A stretch of 64,000 bases of DNA from Mycobacterium triplex. Its GTDB lineage: Bacteria; Actinomycetota; Actinomycetes; Mycobacteriales; Mycobacteriaceae. The translations under genes and the position numbers were made by a program. The notes below the pieces were generated by a model. It was not told the origin of the DNA. It saw only the letters and a list, made by a program, of their open reading frames with translations, and did no database searches. The DNA is taken from assembly GCF_000689255.1 (NCBI RefSeq), contig NZ_HG964446.1, forward strand, positions 124,001 through 188,000, read 5' to 3'. Positions 44,107 through 52,427 of this stretch are shown here, one piece after another (the stretch's first letter is position 1; every line of letters begins with the position of its first letter).

Positions 44107-45186
44107 ATGAAGATGCCCCGCACATGCGGGTTGGGTCTGGTCGTCGTCATCCTGGCTACCCTGGCCAATGTGGTCATGGCCGCCCCGGGCTACGCCTGCG
44201 CATGCGGTGCGATCGTCCCTCCCGTCGGCGGCCAGGCCGCCATGAACCACGAAGTCGCGCTGCTGCATTGGGACGGATCCAGCGAAACCATCCTCATGCA
44301 GCTTGTCTTGAATGCCGACACCAACAACGTCGCCCTCGTGGTGCCCACACCGACCCCGGCGACCGTCACCGAGGGCGACAAGGCGACATTCGCCGAGTTG
44401 GACAAGCTCACCGCCCCTCGGGTCCAGCAGCGCCGGCACTGGGTGCTGGGACAGCTGGGCTCGAGCACGCCCGCGCCGCTCGAGGCCGCGGCTCCCCGGG
44501 GCCCCACGGTGGTCAACCAGGTCCACCTCGGGCCGCTGGAGGCCACCACGCTGGCCGGCGGTGACCTGAGCGGATTGCAAAAATGGTTGGACGACAACGG
44601 TTATGCCATCCGGCCGGCGGTCTCGGACGCGCTGGGCCCTTACGTCCGTGACGGGTGGTCGTTCGTCGCGATCCGACTGACCAGTTCGGATCCCATCGTG
44701 GGCGGGCTCAACCCGGTGCGGATGACCTTTCCGTCGACGAAATTGGTTTATCCCATGCGCCTTTCGGTCGCCGCAACGGGTCCGCAGCAAGTGACGGTGT
44801 TTACGCTGTCCGACCATCGACAGCAACGCACCGACGCCGATGCCGCGGCCCAGGCCGGCCAGTCCGTCCAGGTCCAGTTCGCGGGCAACGTCGCGGCCGA
44901 GGTCGTGGATCCGCTGCTGCGCGAATTGTCGGCGGATCACGGCGGCTATCTGACCAAGCTGCAGGTGAATATCCCTAAGCCGGACCAGATCTCGTCGGAT
45001 TTCAGTTTCGCCAACGCGGCCAACGACGACGCGTACCGGCAGGTGGTGTACGTCGACCGCAACGCCGGCATCCCGATCGAGCTGATCGTGTTCGCCGTCT
45101 TTCTTTTCGTGGTGATCGCGGTGGCGGTGCCGGTCGCCATCTTCGCGCTGCGCAGGCGCGGCCGGCGCGCTAACTCCCTTCGGTGA
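44107..45186 (+). CDS. DUF2330 membrane-anchored exported protein (Rv3732-like)
   Basis: A 359-residue envelope protein. An N-terminal signal (GLGLVVVILATLANVVMAAPG) leads to CACGAIVPP, the DUF2330 hallmark with paired cysteines. A large extracytoplasmic beta-rich domain follows, then one C-terminal TM helix (IELIVFAVFLFVVIAVAVPV) and a basic anchor RRRGRRANSLR. Role unknown. Its end overlaps the convergent NUDIX gene by 17 bp. Confidence 0.85.
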   Translation: MKMPRTCGLGLVVVILATLANVVMAAPGYACACGAIVPPVGGQAAMNHEVALLHWDGSSETILMQLVLNADTNNVALVVPTPTPATVTEGDKATFAELDKLTAPRVQQRRHWVLGQLGSSTPAPLEAAAPRGPTVVNQVHLGPLEATTLAGGDLSGLQKWLDDNGYAIRPAVSDALGPYVRDGWSFVAIRLTSSDPIVGGLNPVRMTFPSTKLVYPMRLSVAATGPQQVTVFTLSDHRQQRTDADAAAQAGQSVQVQFAGNVAAEVVDPLLRELSADHGGYLTKLQVNIPKPDQISSDFSFANAANDDAYRQVVYVDRNAGIPIELIVFAVFLFVVIAVAVPVAIFALRRRGRRANSLR

Positions 45187-45655
45187 GGCCCGCCAGCTCC
45201 GGGTGCGCCATCAACAAGTCGAGATAACGGCGTTGTCCCTTAAGTAATTTGGCGCGCGCCTGTGCCACCGGGAACCACCCGACCCGGTCGACTTCGGGGA
45301 ACTCGCGCACGGTGCCGGAGCCCTTCGGCCACTCCAGCTCGAAGGTGTTGCTGCACGGGTCGGTGACGTCGAGGTCGCCCCGCACCGCGAAGGCGGTGAC
45401 CACCTTGCCGCTGGGCTGTTTCAAGGCGCCGAGCTCGACGCGCGGTCCATCCGGAACCGGTAGCCCCAGCTCCTCGGAAAACTCGCGCTGCGCCACCGCC
45501 CAGGGATCTTCGCCGTCGGTGTACTCCCCTTTCGGAATCGACCACGCCCCGTCGTCCTTACCGGCCCAGAACGGGCCGCCCGGATGCGCGAGCAAGGCTT
45601 CCACCACACCGTCACGGATGCGGTACAACAGCACTCCCGCACTGAGTTTGGGCAC
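45170..45655 (-). CDS. NUDIX hydrolase (Rv3733c-like)
   Basis: A 161-residue NUDIX protein. The box G(x5)E(x7)REUXEEXGU is complete (residues 43-64, with E49, REFSEELG). The SAGVLLYRIRDG opening and PKGEY lead-in are typical of diadenosine-polyphosphate or NTP-pyrophosphatase members. GTG 45655 lies 5 nt after the tgs2 stop, with GGAG inside the tgs2 end, so the two are coupled. Substrate unknown. Confidence 0.9.
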   Translation of the reverse strand: MPKLSAGVLLYRIRDGVVEALLAHPGGPFWAGKDDGAWSIPKGEYTDGEDPWAVAQREFSEELGLPVPDGPRVELGALKQPSGKVVTAFAVRGDLDVTDPCSNTFELEWPKGSGTVREFPEVDRVGWFPVAQARAKLLKGQRRYLDLLMAHPELAGLTEGS

Positions 45656-45660
45656 CGGGC

Positions 45661-47019
45661 TCAGACTCCGACGCCGCGTTCCAGATCCTTCAGCGACTCC
45701 TCCAAATGCGCGAGCAGGCGCTGTAGGTGCGGGACGCTGCGCCGGCAGCCGACCAGGCCGAAGTCGAGCTTGTCGGCGTTGCTGATCAGGGTGATGTTCA
45801 GCGCTTGGCCGTCGAGAATGGCCGAAAGCGGATAGCTGCCGTCCAGGCGGGCACCACCGTAGTACATCTGCTCCCGGGGTCCCGGGACGTTCGAGATGAT
45901 GATGTTGAAAGGCGGCGCCGTCGAGGCTACCCATCCCGGAACCGTCGCCAGCGCCAGCGAACTCATGTTCACCGCGGAAAGCGCCAACGCTTGTACGCGC
46001 GGCAACTGGGAGAACACCGTCTTGTTCTTGTGCATCGACTCACTGACGGTCTCCAGCCGCTTGGCGGGATCCTCGACGTCGGTAGCCAGGTTGCACAGGA
46101 TCGCCCCCACCAGGTTTCCGCCGGCGTCGGCCTCGTCCTCCCGGCGCAGGCTGACCGGGACCATCGCCAACAGCGGCGTGTCCGGCAGGGCGTCCTGCTC
46201 CAGCAGGTAGTAACGCAAGGCGCCAGAACACATCGCCAGGACGACGTCGTTGAGCGTCACCCCCGCGGCGTTCTTGACGTTCTTGATACGGTCCACCGAC
46301 CACGACTGCGCGGCACACCGGCGGGCACCGCCGATCTTCACGTTCAGCATCGTGCGCGGGGCACCGAACGGCAGCGTCAGTTGCTGCTCGAACAGTGCCG
46401 CACGGGCCAGCGACACCGTCGACGGCGCAAGTGCCGCAAGGGATCCCGCCGTTCGCATCAGCGAACTGAGACGCGACGACGGTGCGGACTCCCGTTTGGG
46501 TTTGCGCAGGCTCCACGGCGCCCGGATCTCGGTGTCCCCGGGGTGAGCGGACAGGGCGCGCTGCATCAGCTTCAGCGCCGAGACGCCGTCGATCAGCGAG
46601 TGGTGCATTTTGGTGTAGATGGCGAAGCGGCCGTCCTTGAGCCCTTCGATCACATATGCCTCCCACAGCGGACGGTGGCGATCGAGCAGGCTGCTGTGCA
46701 ACAGCGAGGTCAGCTCCAGCAGATCCCGGACCCGCCCCGGAGAGGGCAACGCGGAGCGCCGGACGTGATAGTCGATGTCGAGGTCCCTGTCGTAGGACCA
46801 GCCGAGATTGGCGATCCCGCCCAAGAAGGTCGCCGGCCGCTTGAGAAAGGTCGGCTGGAAATCTTGCTGAACGACCAAGCTGTCGTAGAACTCCCGCACG
46901 AACTCGTCACCGGCGCCCTCCGGGGGCTCGTACAACGACAGGCCGCCGACGTGCATGGGGTGCTCACGGGATTCGCCCAGCAGAAATACCGAGTCGGTGG
47001 GGCTCATCAGTTCCATCAC
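45661..47019 (-). CDS. tgs2: Wax ester synthase/diacylglycerol acyltransferase
   Basis: A 452-residue WS/DGAT enzyme. It transfers an acyl group from acyl-CoA to diacylglycerol or a fatty alcohol for triacylglycerol or wax storage. The active-site HHxxxDG is MHHSLIDG (H139-G145), and the PLWE block (117-120) and NVPGP near the C-terminus are present. By order it is the Tgs2 (Rv3734c) orthologue, upstream of the NUDIX gene. The ATG at 47016 is an alternative start. Confidence 0.92.
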   Translation of the reverse strand: MMELMSPTDSVFLLGESREHPMHVGGLSLYEPPEGAGDEFVREFYDSLVVQQDFQPTFLKRPATFLGGIANLGWSYDRDLDIDYHVRRSALPSPGRVRDLLELTSLLHSSLLDRHRPLWEAYVIEGLKDGRFAIYTKMHHSLIDGVSALKLMQRALSAHPGDTEIRAPWSLRKPKRESAPSSRLSSLMRTAGSLAALAPSTVSLARAALFEQQLTLPFGAPRTMLNVKIGGARRCAAQSWSVDRIKNVKNAAGVTLNDVVLAMCSGALRYYLLEQDALPDTPLLAMVPVSLRREDEADAGGNLVGAILCNLATDVEDPAKRLETVSESMHKNKTVFSQLPRVQALALSAVNMSSLALATVPGWVASTAPPFNIIISNVPGPREQMYYGGARLDGSYPLSAILDGQALNITLISNADKLDFGLVGCRRSVPHLQRLLAHLEESLKDLERGVGV

Positions 47020-47069
47020 CCAATTAGACCCCTACCGGGAACCAACCCGCTAGCACCGCGCGGCCGGGG

Positions 47070-47453
47070 TTATTCCGGCGCGAGGGTCCACGTCGACGTC
47101 GCGATCAGGTCGCCGCGTTCCAACGCGCCCGCGCGGTGCTCGTGCACCTTGAGGTACTCCTGGTTCGTCACCATGTCGATGAAGGCTTGCGGCGTGGGAT
47201 ATTCGACGATGAGAATCGCATCCCACCAAGGCTTTTCACCCTCACCTATCACCACCGATGGCGCTCCTCCCAGATACCGGACGGTGGCGCCGGCCCGTTC
47301 GAGGTGCGGCGCGACTTCGCGCCCGTATTGGGCGTAGCGCTCCAGGCCGCCCTCGGGCTTGAACTTCAGGAGGTTGACCATCACCACCGGTGCATCAGCC
47401 GGGCGCGCGGCCAGCGCCGCGAACTGCTCCGGAGTGGGTTCCAGTCCGCTCAT
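47070..47453 (-). CDS. DUF1330-family protein
   Basis: A 127-residue dimeric alpha-beta-barrel (ferredoxin-like) protein. VVMVNLLKFKPEGGLERYAQYG and WDAILIVEYPTPQAFIDMVT are the DUF1330 strand-helix motifs. Function is unknown. Such folds often bind small aromatic or haem-like ligands. The spacing to the hydrolase group downstream suggests an independent transcript. Confidence 0.82.
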   Translation of the reverse strand: MSGLEPTPEQFAALAARPADAPVVMVNLLKFKPEGGLERYAQYGREVAPHLERAGATVRYLGGAPSVVIGEGEKPWWDAILIVEYPTPQAFIDMVTNQEYLKVHEHRAGALERGDLIATSTWTLAPE

Positions 47454-47485
47454 GTGAATCTCCCTGCCGTCGTGCCGTTACGCGT

Positions 47486-48121
47486 TCACATCCGTGATGA
47501 AAGTACCGCGACTCCGTCACCGCGAAGATATGGCAGTGCCCAGGGGCGTCCCGCGAGCACGGACGCGAGGTGAGCTGCCTGCCCGGCGACCGTGGGCCCA
47601 TCGGCCTGATGGGACCAATCGGCGTCGGTGGCAAGAAGATTCAGACCGCGGGCCCGCGCTGCTGCCGGGACGAACGGGTTGGGCACCCGCACCTGAGTGT
47701 TCAGCACGGCGACGACGGTCGGCACCGGGACCGCCGATCCCTTGCCCAACGCATACGTGATGTCCAGTTCATGCATGACGTGATCGCCCAGTAGCAGCCG
47801 CCGCGGGAACAGGCGGCCGATTCCCCGCGGGCGGCGCGCCAGCGCCACAAAGTCGTCGAGCAGCTGGTCCGGACCGCGCTGCGCCGCCAGCGCCCGAGCC
47901 AGTTCGGTGTTGGCGGCATCGAACGAACCGCGATGGCGCAGCATGCTGGTGGCAACCGCGGACAGCGCGACCCCGTAGCCGATGACGAGATGTGCCAGCA
48001 CTTCGTGATTGGTCCATTCGGCGCAGAGACTCGGCCTGGCCCACTGGGCCGCGCTGATGCCCCGCGCTAATTCGGCGAGCCGTGTGTCGTTGTCCCGCAA
48101 TGCATTAGCCGACCCGAACAC
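47486..48121 (-). CDS. Mycothiol-dependent maleylpyruvate isomerase-like (DinB-fold) protein
   Basis: A 211-residue four-helix-bundle protein. LCAEWTNHEVLAHLVIGYGV and LLGDHVMHELDITYAL provide metal-binding histidines (HEVLAH and the later DH..HE) in the order of the MDMPI/TIGR03083 family. These use mycothiol for isomerisation or transfer. GTG 48121, with GGAG 8 nt upstream, overlaps the end of the alpha/beta hydrolase gene by 17 nt, so they form one operon under the TetR operator at 49030. Confidence 0.78.
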   Translation of the reverse strand: MFGSANALRDNDTRLAELARGISAAQWARPSLCAEWTNHEVLAHLVIGYGVALSAVATSMLRHRGSFDAANTELARALAAQRGPDQLLDDFVALARRPRGIGRLFPRRLLLGDHVMHELDITYALGKGSAVPVPTVVAVLNTQVRVPNPFVPAAARARGLNLLATDADWSHQADGPTVAGQAAHLASVLAGRPWALPYLRGDGVAVLSSRM

Positions 48122-49010
48122 CGAGATGCTCCTGCAGGAACGCTGTCTGATCGGCCAGCAGCTCACCAAGCAGCGGCGGGTGATAGATCTGGAAGTGATC
48201 GCCGTCGTAGTGCCGGGCGCTTCCGCGGGGCGCCGCAGCGGCGACGTCCTCAGCGTGGCGCGGATCCATCAAGGTTTCCCGACGCGACACGCAAACGAGA
48301 AGCGGTGCTTTGATTTTCGCCGCCTCACGCTTCGCGCTGGCGGCGGCGACGCCGAGCACGTCCATCGCCGCCATCCGGTTGTCGAATGTGCACCCGGGCG
48401 ACACGGTGGAATACCAGCCGTCCAACGCCCCCGCGCCGGTGACCGCGGCCAGGCCGCCGGGCTCGCCGACGATGGGGACGTAGGTTCGGCCCGCCCTTCG
48501 CAGCCTGCTGACGGCGTCGGTGACGATCGCCGGGGTGAGCCGCACGGCGGGCAACAGGCCGCCTCGCAGCAGCGTTGCCGGACCGTGCACGATCGGGCAT
48601 TGCACCACCACCGCCGCGACATCGATTCCGCGCGCGGCCGCTTGCAGCACGTGCAGCGCACCCAGGCTGGTCCCCCACAATCCGAGCCGGGCAGCGTCGA
48701 TACTGCCGTGCGCGCGTAGGTAGTCCCACGCCGCCTCGACGTCCTGGCGGTGCCCGCGCATGCTGAACTGCTGGCGCGGCTCACCATCGGATGCACCGGT
48801 GTACCGATAGTCGAACGCCAGGGTCGCTATCCCTGATTCGGCGAAATGCTGTTCGTACTGGGCCATCGACATGCCATGCGTAGCGCCCAGCCCGTGGGCC
48901 AATACCAGGCCCGGATGCGGACCGGGGCCGTCGGGAAGAGTGAGCCAGCCGGCGCAGCGGGTGCCGCGCGACATGACGGACACCCTGACGGTGTCGTAGG
49001 TCGTGGTCAT
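48105..49010 (-). CDS. Alpha/beta hydrolase, dienelactone-hydrolase-like
   Basis: A 301-residue hydrolase. The oxyanion HGxG motif is LAHGLGATHG, the nucleophile elbow is LWGTSLGAL (S115), and the C-terminal histidine is in YDGDHFQIYHP. A strand with ASDGEPRQQFSMRGHRQDVE suits the YqkD/dienelactone-type group. AAGGATC precedes the ATG. A large inverted repeat lies between it and the divergent TetR gene, so it is probably repressed by that protein. Confidence 0.88.
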   Translation of the reverse strand: MTTTYDTVRVSVMSRGTRCAGWLTLPDGPGPHPGLVLAHGLGATHGMSMAQYEQHFAESGIATLAFDYRYTGASDGEPRQQFSMRGHRQDVEAAWDYLRAHGSIDAARLGLWGTSLGALHVLQAAARGIDVAAVVVQCPIVHGPATLLRGGLLPAVRLTPAIVTDAVSRLRRAGRTYVPIVGEPGGLAAVTGAGALDGWYSTVSPGCTFDNRMAAMDVLGVAAASAKREAAKIKAPLLVCVSRRETLMDPRHAEDVAAAAPRGSARHYDGDHFQIYHPPLLGELLADQTAFLQEHLGVRVG

Positions 49011-49029
49011 GTGAGATCCTTCTCTAGAT

Positions 49030-49067
49030 ACGTACACCGTACGTTGTAACTTACGTACGGTGTACGT
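49030..49067. promoter_or_regulatory. Large TetR operator (inverted 15-bp arms)
   Basis: ACGTACACCGTACGT (49030-49044) and its exact reverse complement ACGTACGGTGTACGT (49053-49067) are separated by 8 nt. Each arm contains its own GTAC-NNN-GTAC palindrome, so two dimers could bind. It lies between the hydrolase ATG (49010) and the TetR start (49072). Confidence 0.87.
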
Positions 49068-49071
49068 GTCA

Positions 49072-49737
49072 ATGGGTGCACGTGACGAGGAGGCCGGCCG
49101 GTACATGCGGGCACGATTCACTCTCGCCGAGGTGCGGGAGCAGGCAATCCAGATCGTCGACAAGGACGGGCTCGCGAGCCTGAGCATGCGCTCGCTGGCG
49201 GCCGCGTTGGGAACCGGGCCGATGACGCTGTACAACTACGTCAAAGATCGCGAGGAACTCGAAGGCCTCGTCGCCGAGGCGGTGCTCGCCGACATCCGCC
49301 TGCCCCGGCCGTCCGACGATTGGCGTTCCGACGTCAAAGCCATCGCGACCGCTTTCTGGCGGGGAGTTCGTCAACACCCCAACGCCGCGCCGTTGGTGTT
49401 GACGCGCCGCACCGTCTCGGCGGCGGGCTACCTTCCCGCCGAACGCCTCATCGAAGCGCTGCGGCGCTCGGGGCTGGGCGACCTCGATGTGCTCGCCGCA
49501 TTTCGGGCAGTGCTCAGTCTCGTAATGGGCGCTGCGCAAGTCGAATTGGCCGGTCCGCTCGCCGGGGCCGACCGCGAACAATCCAATGCGGCGGTCGCCA
49601 AGCGCATCGGCGAGCTCGCCGGCACCGAGCACCCGCACCTGGCGGCGCTGTCCGAGACCAGCCGGCGTTCGACGATGGCCGACGATTTCGACCGGGCACT
49701 CGACATGCTGCTGGCCGGCATCCAAGCCCGATGCTGA
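49072..49737 (+). CDS. TetR-family regulator
   Basis: A 221-residue TetR protein. The HTH is LSMRSLAAALGTGPMTLYNY followed by VKDREELEGLVAEAV, close to the TetR class with a C-terminal tetracycline-repressor-like domain. Starts at 49060 (GTG, inside the operator), 49072 (ATG) and 49105 (ATG, with GAGGAGG 11 nt upstream) are possible. 49072 is a compromise. It is divergent from the hydrolase operon. Confidence 0.88.
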   Translation: MGARDEEAGRYMRARFTLAEVREQAIQIVDKDGLASLSMRSLAAALGTGPMTLYNYVKDREELEGLVAEAVLADIRLPRPSDDWRSDVKAIATAFWRGVRQHPNAAPLVLTRRTVSAAGYLPAERLIEALRRSGLGDLDVLAAFRAVLSLVMGAAQVELAGPLAGADREQSNAAVAKRIGELAGTEHPHLAALSETSRRSTMADDFDRALDMLLAGIQARC

Positions 49738-49747
49738 GGACGTCGCT

Positions 49748-49807
49748 TGTGCGCTGACGGCGTCGCGTGTGCGAGGAGGGCTTCGCGTGTGCGCTGACGG
49801 CGCCGCT
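49748..49807. repeat. Three 20-bp tandem repeats, family of 4094-4193
   Basis: Units TGTGCGCTGACGGCGTCGCG (49748), a diverged copy (49768) and TGTGCGCTGACGGCGCCGCT (49788) have a 20-bp period. In the same register the aspC-dnaX array reads TGTGCGTCAGCGGCGTCGAG. They share TGTGCG....CGGCGTCG. They lie between convergent TetR and SDR genes. Confidence 0.85.
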
Positions 49808-49828
49808 CATCGGCGTGTCGTCGCCGTG

Positions 49829-49878
49829 GACGCACAGTCAATGCCGACGATTCACAGTCAATGCCCTGGACGCACACC
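49829..49878. repeat. Further 20-bp-period repeat
   Basis: GACGCACAGTCAATGCCGAC (49829) is followed by GATTCACAGTCAATGCCCTG (49849) and a partial GACGCACACC (49869). The period is again 20 bp, with GTGTGC/GTGCG on the opposite strand. With 49748-49807 it makes the whole 145-bp spacer 20-bp periodic. Confidence 0.7.
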
Positions 49879-49882
49879 GGGC

Positions 49883-50746
49883 TTACAGCAGATCGGTGAT
49901 CGTCTTGAGGCCCGCGTCATAAAGCACGCCGGGCATCATTCCGCCGTCGCATTCGATGGTGGTGCCGTTGACGAAATCCGCCTGCCCGCTGGCCAGGAAC
50001 ACGCAGACCCGTCCGACCTCGGCGGGCTCACCGGCGCGGCGCATCGGCACGGCGGCGAAGTATTTCTCCCCGCTCGGATCGTCCTTGGGCAACACGAACG
50101 AGCGGAAGTTCTCGGTCATCGTCGGGCCCAGTGCCACGCAGTTGACACGCACCTTCGGCCCCCACTCCTCGGCCAGTGACCGGGTGAGGTGATTGAGGCC
50201 GCTCTTGGCCGCGCCGTAGGAGACCAGGGTCGGCGAACCCGCCGGGTGCCCGGCGCCGCTGGAGATGTTGATGATGCAGCCGACCCCGTCCTGCGTCGCC
50301 ATCTGCCGATAGGCGCGGATGGCGAACCAGAGCGGGCTGATCAGGTTCATCTGCACCGCGAACGCGTGGAACAGCGCGGTGCGTTCGTAGTCGTCGTCGC
50401 TCGGCGGCGCGCCCTGAATGCGTTGCACGAGTTCGGGAATGCTCTCCACGTGCGGCGCCGGGACGGTGCCACCCGCGTTGTTGACCAGGATGTCGACCCG
50501 GCCGTGCGTGGCGACCACGTCGGCGACGAAGGCGTCGATCGACCCGCAGTCGCCCTGATCGCAGACGCGCTGCGAGGCGCGTGGCGCCCAGTCGGATTCG
50601 GCGTCGACGCCCGGGATGGTGTCCAGCGGCCCGCGCGAACAGCCGATGACCGTGGCGCCGGCCCGCAGCAGTTCATGGGCGATGCCGACACCCACGCCGC
50701 GGCTGGTTCCGGTGACGATCGCGATCTTGCCCTCGAGGACGCTCAT
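49883..50746 (-). CDS. SDR-family oxidoreductase
   Basis: A 287-residue SDR. TGTSRGVGVGIAHELL, NNAGG, INISSGAG and YGAAKSGLNHL (Tyr, Lys) are present, with a longer-than-usual insert between strands 4 and 5 (PAPHVESIPELVQRIQG...). AGGAAGG precedes the ATG. It is divergent from a four-gene operon, with the TGACAGT-G-ACTGTCA palindrome between, and likely shares control by the TetR at 53194-53802. Confidence 0.88.
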   Translation of the reverse strand: MSVLEGKIAIVTGTSRGVGVGIAHELLRAGATVIGCSRGPLDTIPGVDAESDWAPRASQRVCDQGDCGSIDAFVADVVATHGRVDILVNNAGGTVPAPHVESIPELVQRIQGAPPSDDDYERTALFHAFAVQMNLISPLWFAIRAYRQMATQDGVGCIINISSGAGHPAGSPTLVSYGAAKSGLNHLTRSLAEEWGPKVRVNCVALGPTMTENFRSFVLPKDDPSGEKYFAAVPMRRAGEPAEVGRVCVFLASGQADFVNGTTIECDGGMMPGVLYDAGLKTITDLL

Positions 50747-50765
50747 GAACAGACCTTCCTACCGT

Positions 50766-50780
50766 TGACAGTGACTGTCA
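50766..50780. promoter_or_regulatory. Operator-like palindrome TGACAGTGACTGTCA
   Basis: A perfect 15-bp palindrome with a single central base, 19 bp before the SDR ATG and 61 bp before the operon ATG 50842. The divergent layout and the TetR gene at the end of the plus-strand operon make it a likely operator. TACTGT (50789-50794) could be the plus-strand -10. Confidence 0.75.
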
Positions 50781-50841
50781 GCGGGTCATACTGTGCCATT
50801 TCGGCCGTTGGCATGTAAAGCGTGCAATCGAAAGGACACCG

Positions 50842-51924
50842 ATGAACAGTTCGGCCAAGCTTCGTGTCATTCAATGGGCGACCGGGGGCGTCGGCAAGGC
50901 GGCGATCGCGTGCGTGCTCAACCACCCGCAGCTCGAGCTGGCCGGCTGCTGGGTGCACAGCGCCGAGAAGAACGGCGTCGATGTCGGCCGGATCATCGGA
51001 ACGGAGGACCTGGGCGTCACCGCCACGTCGAGCATCGACGAGATCCTCGCGCTCGACGCCGACTGCGTCATGTACAGCCCACTGGTGCCCAACGACGACG
51101 AGGTCATCGCGATCCTGCGGTCCGGCAAGAATGTGGTCACCCCGGTCGGCTGGGTCTACCCCGATCCGGGCAACAAGCGTCACCGAGCCGTCGCCGATGC
51201 CGCAGTGGAAAGTGGTGTGACGCTGCATGGTTCGGGGATCCATCCCGGGGGCATCACAGAGCGCTTCCCACTGATGATTTCCTCGCTCTCGTCCGCGGTC
51301 ACCCATGTCCGCGCCGAGGAGTTCTCCGATATCCGCACCTACAACGCACCCGATGTGGTGCGCCACATCATGGGCTTCGGCGGCATCCCCGAGGAAGCCG
51401 TCAACGGACCCATGGCCGGCCTGCTCGATGCCGGCTTCAAGCAGTCGGTGCGAATGATCGCCGACCACATGGGTTTCCGCATCGATCCCAATATCAGGAC
51501 CATCCAGGACGTCGCGGTGGCAACCGCCGATATCGACTACGCTCCGTTCCCGATCACCACCGGCACCGTGGCCGCCCGCCGGTTCCGGTGGCAGGCTCTC
51601 GTCGACGGCGAGCCGGTCATCACGGCCGCGGTCAACTGGTTGATGGGTGAGGAAAACCTAGACCCCGCATGGAATTTCGGTGGGATCGGCGAACGGTTCG
51701 AGGTCGAGATCACCGGTGACCCCGACGTGAAACTCACCTTCAAGGGCCTGCAACCGGAGACGATCGAGGAGGGGCTGGTGAAGAACCCCGGCGTGGTGGT
51801 CACGGCCAACCACTGCATCAACGCCATACCCGATGTCTGCGCGGCCGAGCCGGGTATCAAGACCTACCTCGATCTGCCGCTGTTCGCCGGACGCCCGGCG
51901 CCCGCTCTCGCGAAGCCATCGTGA
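50842..51924 (+). CDS. DapB-N-fold NAD(P)H-dependent oxidoreductase (paralogue)
   Basis: A 360-residue protein with LRVIQWATGGVGKAAIACVL as Rossmann loop, LHGSGIHPGGITERFPL and a C-terminal MGFGGIPEEA...MIADHMGFRID domain. It is paralogous to 14625-15680. GAAAGGA precedes the ATG. It opens an operon of four coupled genes (DapB-fold, VOC, SDR, TetR). That context suggests catabolism of an amine or keto compound; the substrate is unknown. Confidence 0.86.
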   Translation: MNSSAKLRVIQWATGGVGKAAIACVLNHPQLELAGCWVHSAEKNGVDVGRIIGTEDLGVTATSSIDEILALDADCVMYSPLVPNDDEVIAILRSGKNVVTPVGWVYPDPGNKRHRAVADAAVESGVTLHGSGIHPGGITERFPLMISSLSSAVTHVRAEEFSDIRTYNAPDVVRHIMGFGGIPEEAVNGPMAGLLDAGFKQSVRMIADHMGFRIDPNIRTIQDVAVATADIDYAPFPITTGTVAARRFRWQALVDGEPVITAAVNWLMGEENLDPAWNFGGIGERFEVEITGDPDVKLTFKGLQPETIEEGLVKNPGVVVTANHCINAIPDVCAAEPGIKTYLDLPLFAGRPAPALAKPS

Positions 51925-52427
51925 CCGGCGAAAGCGTGCTTGACGACGTTGCGTTCTGCCACCTCGTCGTCGGCGTGACCGACATGGATCGCGCCCTGAC
52001 GTTCTACCGCGACCTCCTCGGCATGGAAGTCGTCTTCGAATCCCTGATCTCCGGTGAGCCTTTCGACGCGGTGCTGCATGCGACCCGCAAGCAGGAGGGC
52101 CGGGTGGTCGGCGGGCTGCTGGGCGGGTTGATGATCGAGCTGCTGTCGATCGGCGCGAACCCGCCGGAGGGCAAGCCGCCCCGGCGTGGCATCACCGGAA
52201 TCCACAACGTGTCGTTGTCGGTGACCGATCTCGACGACACCCACCGCCGTGTCGTCGGCGCCGGTTATGCGCCCGACCAGGAGCCGTTCGAGATCGGTGG
52301 AGTCCGAATGTTTTTCGTCAAGGACCCGGACGGGACACCGGTGGAGTTCATCGAACTGCCCGACGGGGTACGTAGCACCTACGAAATGCACCGCGGCGTG
52401 CGGTTGCAGATGGGACCCGTCAGATGA
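51921..52427 (+). CDS. VOC-family (glyoxalase/dioxygenase-fold) protein
   Basis: A 168-residue vicinal-oxygen-chelate protein with two beta-alpha-beta-beta-beta modules. CHLVVGVTDMDRALTFYRDLLG (metal His) opens the first, and GIHNVSLSVTDL (His) opens the second. FFVKDPDGTPVEFIEL supplies the metal Glu. Members include methylmalonyl-CoA epimerase, glyoxalase and extradiol dioxygenases. The GTG start lies in the stop of the preceding gene. Confidence 0.87.
   Translation: MTGESVLDDVAFCHLVVGVTDMDRALTFYRDLLGMEVVFESLISGEPFDAVLHATRKQEGRVVGGLLGGLMIELLSIGANPPEGKPPRRGITGIHNVSLSVTDLDDTHRRVVGAGYAPDQEPFEIGGVRMFFVKDPDGTPVEFIELPDGVRSTYEMHRGVRLQMGPVR

Noticed and set aside
45170..45934. Longer 254-residue version of the NUDIX protein
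   Set aside because: The extra N-terminus lies inside the tgs2 coding region in another frame. GTG 45655 gives a normal NUDIX start after the tgs2 stop.
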